36,302 nucleotides of DNA from Bacteroidaceae bacterium (lineage in GTDB: Bacteria > Bacteroidota > Bacteroidia > Bacteroidales > Bacteroidaceae): NCBI GenBank assembly GCA_017547585.1, contig JAFYPH010000025.1, positions 1 through 36,302 on the forward strand. The letters run 5' to 3'. This document shows, piece by piece, positions 32,367 to 36,302 of this stretch (positions are counted from its first letter, which is position 1; each line of letters begins with the position of its first letter). The notes beneath the pieces are model-generated. The model was given only the letters and a program-made list of their open reading frames with translations, ran no database searches and had not been told where the DNA came from. The translations under genes and the position numbers were made by a program.

Positions 32367-32795
32367 TTAAAAAAGTTTCGAGAGGTCTTTTTCGGCGATA
32401 AAGTCGAGCTTGTTCAGCATGATGACCTCGCGTGCACGTTCGGTGTTGTTTGTGCGGAACACCATGATTCCGTTGTTGCCAAGCATGAAAGAGTATAGAT
32501 AGGAGATTCCTATTCCTGCCTCGCTGAACAGCTTGATGGTGTCTGCTGCGCGTCCCACCTCATTCTCGAGTCTGATGGCGAATACGTCCGACAAGTTCAC
32601 GGAGATTCCTGCATTCTTCAATGTCTCGTAGGCGCGTGTAGGCTCCGAGCAGATGATGCGGTAGATTCCATACTCTGTGGTGTCGGCAATGGTGGTTGCA
32701 ATCAACTGTATGTTACCCTCTTTCAACAGGTCGAGCACTTTCTGCAATGTTCCCTGTTTGTTCTCTATGAACACTGATAGCTGATGTACTGTCAT
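32367..32795 (-). CDS. Double-ACT-domain protein
   Basis: A 142-residue protein made of two ACT domains: ~4-70 (VHQLSVFIENKQGTLQKVLDLLKEGNIQLIATTIAD) and ~72-140 (VFAIRLENEVGRAADTIKLFSEAGIGISYLYSF). ACT domains bind amino acids or similar small ligands, so it may sense an aromatic amino acid or its arylacetate product. There is no catalytic or DNA-binding domain. It lies 25 bp after the ligase gene, and this pairing is common in gut anaerobes, where it often goes with indolepyruvate:ferredoxin oxidoreductase genes that are absent here. Confidence 0.88.
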   Translation of the reverse strand: MTVHQLSVFIENKQGTLQKVLDLLKEGNIQLIATTIADTTEYGIYRIICSEPTRAYETLKNAGISVNLSDVFAIRLENEVGRAADTIKLFSEAGIGISYLYSFMLGNNGIMVFRTNNTERAREVIMLNKLDFIAEKDLSKLF

Positions 32796-32820
32796 ATTGC
32801 TTGTTTTTTAAGTGTTTCAA

Positions 32821-34119
32821 TTAAAAAGTCTTGCGCAGGTCTTTCACTCTCACAGCCTTGCCCTCGCTCTTGGGAAGCGCGCCTTTGGGCATCAATTTTA
32901 TGCGGGGCGTTACAAGAATCTCGTCCTTAAGCTGGCGGGTAATCTCGCGTGTGAGCGACTGCAGACGTGCGTAGTCGTCGGTGAACATTTCGTTCAATTC
33001 CACTTCGATGGTCATTTCGTCGTTGGTGTCCACTGTCTCCAATGTTATCAGATAGTCTGTGCTCAATTCCTTGAACTGCAACAGGATAGTCTCTATCTGT
33101 ATGGGGAAGATGTTTACACCCTTCAGGATAATCATGTCATCGCTGCGGCCCTTCATGCGGTCGAGACGCTTGTGGTGGCGTCCGCAGGGACACTCGCCGG
33201 GGAGCACGCGTGTAAGGTCGCGTGTGCGGTACCTCAGCAGGGGCATCGCCTCGCGGTTGATGGTTGTGAGCACAAGCTCGCCCACCTCACCCTCGGCAAC
33301 GGGCTCCAATGTCTCGGGGTCGACAATCTCCACAATATAGTAGTCCTCCCAAATGTGAAGGCCATTCTGCTCGGTGCACTCGAATGCAACGCCGGGGCCG
33401 CACATTTCCGACATTCCGAAAGAGTTGTAGGCCTTGACGCCAAGCATCTCCTCGATGCGGCGACGCTGCTCCTCGGAGTGGGGCTCGGCACCGATGATAA
33501 GAGTCTTCAGCTTAGTGTCGCGGCGGGGGTCGATGCCCATCTCCTCCATCACTTCGTAGATGCGCGCAGCGTAGCTGGGTATTGCGTGAACGGCGGTGGT
33601 GCCAAAGTCGGTCATGAACTTAATCTGTCGTTTGGTGTTTCCCGCAGCGGCAGGCACTGTCAGCATTCCCAAACGCTCGGCACCATACTGGAAGCCCAAG
33701 CCTCCGGTGAACATTCCATAGCCCGATGAGTTCTGGAACACGTCGCTGGGGCGCAGTCCCACCATGTGCAGACAGCGTGCAACGGCGTTTGCCCACTCGT
33801 CGAGGTCTTTCTGTGTGTGCAGAATCACTGTGGGGTTTCCGGTTGTTCCGCTCGACGAGTGCAGACGTGTGGCCTTCTCCAGAGGCACCGACGCAATGCC
33901 GAAAGGATAGGTGTCGCGCAGGTCCTGCTTGGTGGTGAAAGGAATTTTTCTAAGGTCGTCGAGCGACTTTATATCTTCGGGCTTCAGATTATTCTCTTCG
34001 AATCTTTTTTTGTAGAAAGGAGAATTCATGCAGTGGAGCACGGTCTTTTGCAATCTCTCCAGCTGCAGCTTTTCAATTTCGGGACGGGTCATCGTCTCCA
34101 TTTCTTTGTGCAGATACAT
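32821..34119 (-). CDS. Phenylacetate-CoA ligase family enzyme
   Basis: A 432-residue adenylate-forming enzyme. The ATP/AMP-binding motif is SSSGTTGNPTV (88-98); further family motifs are AYNSFGMSEMCGPGVAFEC, LLRYRTRDLTRVLPGECPCGR and RMKGRSDDMIILKGVNIFPIQIE near the C-terminal hinge. The reaction is arylacetate + ATP + CoA to arylacetyl-CoA; the aryl group (phenyl-, indolyl- or hydroxyphenylacetate) is not resolved. No aerobic paa genes are present, which fits an anaerobe using it for aromatic amino-acid metabolism. The start at 34119 is preferred; an ATG at 34101 is the alternative. It is transcribed with the ACT gene from a -7 box at 34181-34188. Confidence 0.92.
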   Translation of the reverse strand: MYLHKEMETMTRPEIEKLQLERLQKTVLHCMNSPFYKKRFEENNLKPEDIKSLDDLRKIPFTTKQDLRDTYPFGIASVPLEKATRLHSSSGTTGNPTVILHTQKDLDEWANAVARCLHMVGLRPSDVFQNSSGYGMFTGGLGFQYGAERLGMLTVPAAAGNTKRQIKFMTDFGTTAVHAIPSYAARIYEVMEEMGIDPRRDTKLKTLIIGAEPHSEEQRRRIEEMLGVKAYNSFGMSEMCGPGVAFECTEQNGLHIWEDYYIVEIVDPETLEPVAEGEVGELVLTTINREAMPLLRYRTRDLTRVLPGECPCGRHHKRLDRMKGRSDDMIILKGVNIFPIQIETILLQFKELSTDYLITLETVDTNDEMTIEVELNEMFTDDYARLQSLTREITRQLKDEILVTPRIKLMPKGALPKSEGKAVRVKDLRKTF

Positions 34120-34180
34120 GGTCGTATATTTATTTTGTTCTTATTCTTAAATTGGAAATTCAAAATTACATTATAATCTG

Positions 34181-34188
34181 CAAACTTA
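34181..34188 (-). promoter_or_regulatory. -7 box (TAAGTTTG) of the ligase-ACT unit
   Basis: Exact TAnnTTTG on the minus strand, 61 bp before the ligase start. It forms one arm of a 9-bp inverted repeat (34181-34189 with 34211-34219) whose other arm is the -7 box of the divergent PAP2 gene. Confidence 0.55.
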
Positions 34189-34211
34189 CATAAAAAATCC
34201 GTTTTTTTTGG

Positions 34212-34219
34212 TAAGTTTG
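34212..34219 (+). promoter_or_regulatory. -7 box (TAAGTTTG) of the PAP2 phosphatase gene
   Basis: Exact TAnnTTTG on the plus strand, 24 bp before the ATG at 34244. It is the mirror image of the -7 box at 34181-34188, so the -33 region of each promoter would fall on or near the other's -7 element. Confidence 0.55.
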
Positions 34220-34243
34220 CCACGAATATTGCGATATTATTTT

Positions 34244-34786
34244 ATGAGACGCCTTTTTTCTCTTCTTTTTATGCTGATAATCAGCCTCACGCTCTTTGCG
34301 CAGTCGCGCAGGGCAGTGGAACTTTCTACCGACGTTACAATGTTCGTTCCGTCGGTAGCGGGGGCGGTTGTCGCCATTGTCGAGAAAGACTACGAGGGAA
34401 TGTGGCAGCTTGTGGGCAGCGGAGCGACGAGCATCGCCGCGGCCTACGCACTAAAATATACTATCAGCAAAGAGCGTCCCGACGGCAGCGACAACCACTC
34501 TTTTCCCTCCAATCACGCGGGGGTGGCCTTTGCCGGGGCAACCTTTTTGCAGCAGCGCTACGGCTGGAAATATGCTCTTCCCGCCTATCTTGTGGGTGCC
34601 TATACTGCGTGGGGCAGGGTCTACGCCCGCTGTCACGATGCGTGGGACGTGCTTGCGGGGGCAGCCATCGGCACCGGTTGCGCCATCTTTTTCACCACCC
34701 CTTTTGCCCGCGAGCACAATGTGTCGCTCGTGCCTTTTGCCACGCAGCGGGGCGACGCGGGCGTTCACCTCTCGGCAACATTCTGA
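34244..34786 (+). CDS. PAP2-superfamily phosphatase
   Basis: A 180-residue protein beginning with a hydrophobic signal or anchor (MRRLFSLLFMLIISLTLFAQ). It carries the three phosphatidic-acid-phosphatase motifs: KYTISKERP (71-79), FPSNHAG (87-93, PSNH in place of the common PSGH) and GRVYARCHDAWDV (124-136, with Arg125, His131 and Asp135). Expected activity is removal of phosphate from lipids such as undecaprenyl-PP, phosphatidylglycerol-P or lipid A on the periplasmic side. The ATG at 34244 is preferred over an upstream in-frame GTG at 34208, which lies before the -7 box. It is divergent from the ligase gene. Confidence 0.88.
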   Translation: MRRLFSLLFMLIISLTLFAQSRRAVELSTDVTMFVPSVAGAVVAIVEKDYEGMWQLVGSGATSIAAAYALKYTISKERPDGSDNHSFPSNHAGVAFAGATFLQQRYGWKYALPAYLVGAYTAWGRVYARCHDAWDVLAGAAIGTGCAIFFTTPFAREHNVSLVPFATQRGDAGVHLSATF

Positions 34787-34837
34787 CCCTCTTTTAAGAA
34801 ATAGAAACAGCTTATAAGTTTTTTTTGTACCGTAAGG

Positions 34838-34868
34838 TTGTTTTTTTTTCTGCAATGAGCTAACTTAG
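34838..34868 (+). promoter_or_regulatory. Promoter of nadA
   Basis: TTG (34838-34840), a 20-bp spacer and TAACTTAG (34861-34868; one mismatch to TAnnTTTG). The start codon is ~107 nt downstream. I recognise no riboswitch in the leader. Confidence 0.5.
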
Positions 34869-34975
34869 CAACTCAAAAGAGGGAGTGCGGTGCTGTTTTT
34901 TCAGCGTCGTCCACTTTAACCCTCTGTGTCACACGAATATGTGGCCGATTATTGGAACTTTAATTCTATTAGCAA

Positions 34976-35974
34976 ATGAAAGAATCGTGGAAAAACCGCG
35001 GGTTCGTCGACGAGCCTGTACCTGCTGACATTGATATCAAGAACGAGATCAGACGTATGTGTAAAGAGAAAAATGCAGTTATTCTCGCACACTATTATAC
35101 GTCGGGTGATATACAGGATGTTGCCGACTTTGTTGGCGACAGCCTTGCGCTTGCCCAGCAGGCTGCAAAGACCACTGCCGACATCATCGTAATGTGTGGC
35201 GTTCACTTTATGGCCGAGACAAATAAAGTTCTCTGCCCCGACAAAAAGGTGCTCCTGCCCGACCTCAACGCCGGCTGTTCGCTTGCCGACACCTGCAAGG
35301 CCGAGGATCTTGCACGTTACAAGAGCGAGCACCCCGAGTACAAGGTGGTTGCCTATGTGAACACTTCGGCAGCCGTGAAGGCTCTCACCGATGTTGTTGT
35401 AACCTCTTCAAACGCACGTCAGGTGGTAGAGAGCTTCTCAAAGGACGAAAAGATACTCTTCGCCCCCGACAAAAACCTCGGCGGTTACCTCAATGCAATA
35501 ACCGGACGCAATATGCTTTTGTGGAACGGCGGCTGCCACGTTCACGAGCGTTTCTCGATAGAGAAAATCGTAGAGCTCAAGGCGCAGTACCCCTCGGCAA
35601 AGGTGCTTGCCCACCCCGAGTGCAAGAGCGGCGTTCTTGCCCTTGCCGACTACATTGGCTCAACGGCAGCAATCCTCAAATATGCCCAGACTGACGACTG
35701 CGACACCTATCTTGTTGTTACAGAGAGCGGCATTCTGCACGAAATGGAGAAGAGCATTCCCGGCAAGAAATTTATCCCCGTGCCCCCCGCGACACCCCTC
35801 ACCCCCGGCTGCACATGCAACGAGTGCGACTATATGCGCATGAATACAATGGAGAAACTCTACAACTGCATGAAGTACGAGTGGCCGCAGGTAGAGCTCG
35901 ACCCTGCAATGCGCGAGGATGCCTTGCGCCCCATCGAGCGAATGCTCGAAATCTCGGCAAAGATGAATGCATAA
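34976..35974 (+). CDS. nadA: Quinolinate synthase NadA
   Basis: A 332-residue [4Fe-4S] enzyme condensing iminoaspartate with dihydroxyacetone phosphate to quinolinate in NAD synthesis. Motifs are VILAHYYTSGDIQDVADFVGDSLALA (35-60), DLNAGCSLADTC (96-107, Cys101), NGGCHVHERF (184-193, Cys187), HPECKSGV (213-220) and GCTCNECDYM (278-287), which supplies the third cluster Cys. Length is normal. The partner genes nadB and nadC are not in the window. It is a single-gene unit with its own promoter and terminator. Confidence 0.97.
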   Translation: MKESWKNRGFVDEPVPADIDIKNEIRRMCKEKNAVILAHYYTSGDIQDVADFVGDSLALAQQAAKTTADIIVMCGVHFMAETNKVLCPDKKVLLPDLNAGCSLADTCKAEDLARYKSEHPEYKVVAYVNTSAAVKALTDVVVTSSNARQVVESFSKDEKILFAPDKNLGGYLNAITGRNMLLWNGGCHVHERFSIEKIVELKAQYPSAKVLAHPECKSGVLALADYIGSTAAILKYAQTDDCDTYLVVTESGILHEMEKSIPGKKFIPVPPATPLTPGCTCNECDYMRMNTMEKLYNCMKYEWPQVELDPAMREDALRPIERMLEISAKMNA

Positions 35975-35992
35975 AGAATCATCATTATACGT

Positions 35993-36023
35993 CAATCGGG
36001 CGGTTACTGCCCGATTGCTTTTT
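35993..36023 (+). terminator. Terminator after nadA
   Basis: A perfect 9-bp stem (35993-36001 with 36009-36017), a 7-nt loop and a CTTTTT tail. Confidence 0.9.
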
Positions 36024-36097
36024 ATTTGTCGTTGAAGTTCGCACCCATTATTTTTTCTGTTGGCGCAGAGAGTGGGGGAATTGTATTTTTCTGTCGA

Positions 36098-36302
36098 CTA
36101 TTTAATAGTGTAAAAATTGCCACCTTTCACTCCTGCAACATCCAGCAGCAAAATAGTCTCTTTGCTATTGTTGTGTAGTTCTACGGTAATGCAACCATCG
36201 TCGCCCACTTTAGCGTTTGGCTCCCAAAATAGTGTACGTCGGTAGTCTTTTGTCTTCTCGTCGGGCTTGTTGTTTGTGTAGTCGGGCGAGTAGAATCGCT
36301 TA
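36098..36302 (-). CDS. C-terminal end of a large secreted/outer-membrane protein (partial)
   Basis: The last 67 codons of a minus-strand gene whose 5' part lies beyond the window. The visible part reads KRFYSPDYTNNKPDEKTKDY, RRTLFWEPNAKVGDDGCITV and so on to a TAG at 36100-36098. The pattern FYSPDY ... KTKDYRRTLFWEPN ... GCITVELHNNSKET is what I recall from the end of large Bacteroidetes carboxypeptidase-regulatory/MG2-type or TonB-plug-containing surface proteins. It is convergent with nadA. Product class is tentative; that it is coding is well supported by frame and composition. Confidence 0.7.
   Translation of the reverse strand, partial: KRFYSPDYTNNKPDEKTKDYRRTLFWEPNAKVGDDGCITVELHNNSKETILLLDVAGVKGGNFYTIK

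Noticed and set aside
1-36302. CRISPR array, insertion sequence, prophage, tRNA or rRNA
   Set aside because: No regularly spaced repeats, transposase, integrase or phage proteins, and no tRNA T-loop or rRNA-like sequence were seen on reading both strands.

Overview
The window looks like chromosomal DNA of a gut-type member of the order Bacteroidales (Bacteroides/Prevotella/Muribaculaceae-like). Several things point there: promoter elements of the TAnnTTTG (-7) type, start codons without clear Shine-Dalgarno sequences but with A/T-rich leaders, an N-succinylornithine carbamoyltransferase (a Bacteroidales arginine-pathway variant), DUF3256, a CotH-kinase protein, secreted proteins with Por-secretion-like C-terminal tails, and the gene order sigma54 activator - lptE - TPR gene - secG. 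I see no tRNA, rRNA, CRISPR array, transposase or prophage gene. It reads as ordinary core chromosome with a few accessory genes.

Layout. 1-741: two tandem copies of a hairpin-rich ~131-bp intergenic repeat, then A/T-rich non-coding DNA. 742-9032 (minus): a seven-gene run, in transcription order nucleoside transporter, bifunctional nuclease, rsmE, truA, EamA transporter, DUF3256 protein and a large secreted M60-like peptidase, closed by a strong terminator. Three junctions are ATGA overlaps. 9187-11336 (minus): a CotH-kinase protein translationally coupled to a small secreted partner. 11407-12800 (minus): recF overlapping a DUF721 (DciA-like) gene. 13019-15610 (plus): membrane-anchored TPR protein, ribH (riboflavin synthesis) and a flavin-dependent NPD-family enzyme with a Cys-rich tail, separated by terminators. 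15696-21007 (minus): a giant TamB-type protein followed after 20 nt by the succinylornithine carbamoyltransferase gene.

21459-23318 (plus): SLC13-type permease. 23411-26263 (plus): sigma54 activator, lptE, a TPR protein and secG, an envelope-biogenesis operon. 26670-32114 (minus): a complete tripartite RND efflux system (adaptor, pump, TolC-type channel). 32367-34119 (minus): phenylacetate-CoA-ligase-type enzyme plus a double-ACT protein, divergent from a PAP2 phosphatase (34244-34786, plus). 34976-35974 (plus): nadA. 36098-36302 (minus): the C-terminal end of a large secreted or outer-membrane protein cut by the window edge.

Most worth a second look: the TamB gene has no ATG/GTG/TTG where its N-terminus should begin (an AUA codon sits there); the sigma54 activator carries GAFTDA instead of GAFTGA and has no sensory domain; the NPD enzyme has a five-Cys tail that could hold an Fe-S cluster; a secreted-protein gene looks leaderless; and two -7 boxes form an inverted repeat between divergent genes. 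I found no clearly new multi-gene system.
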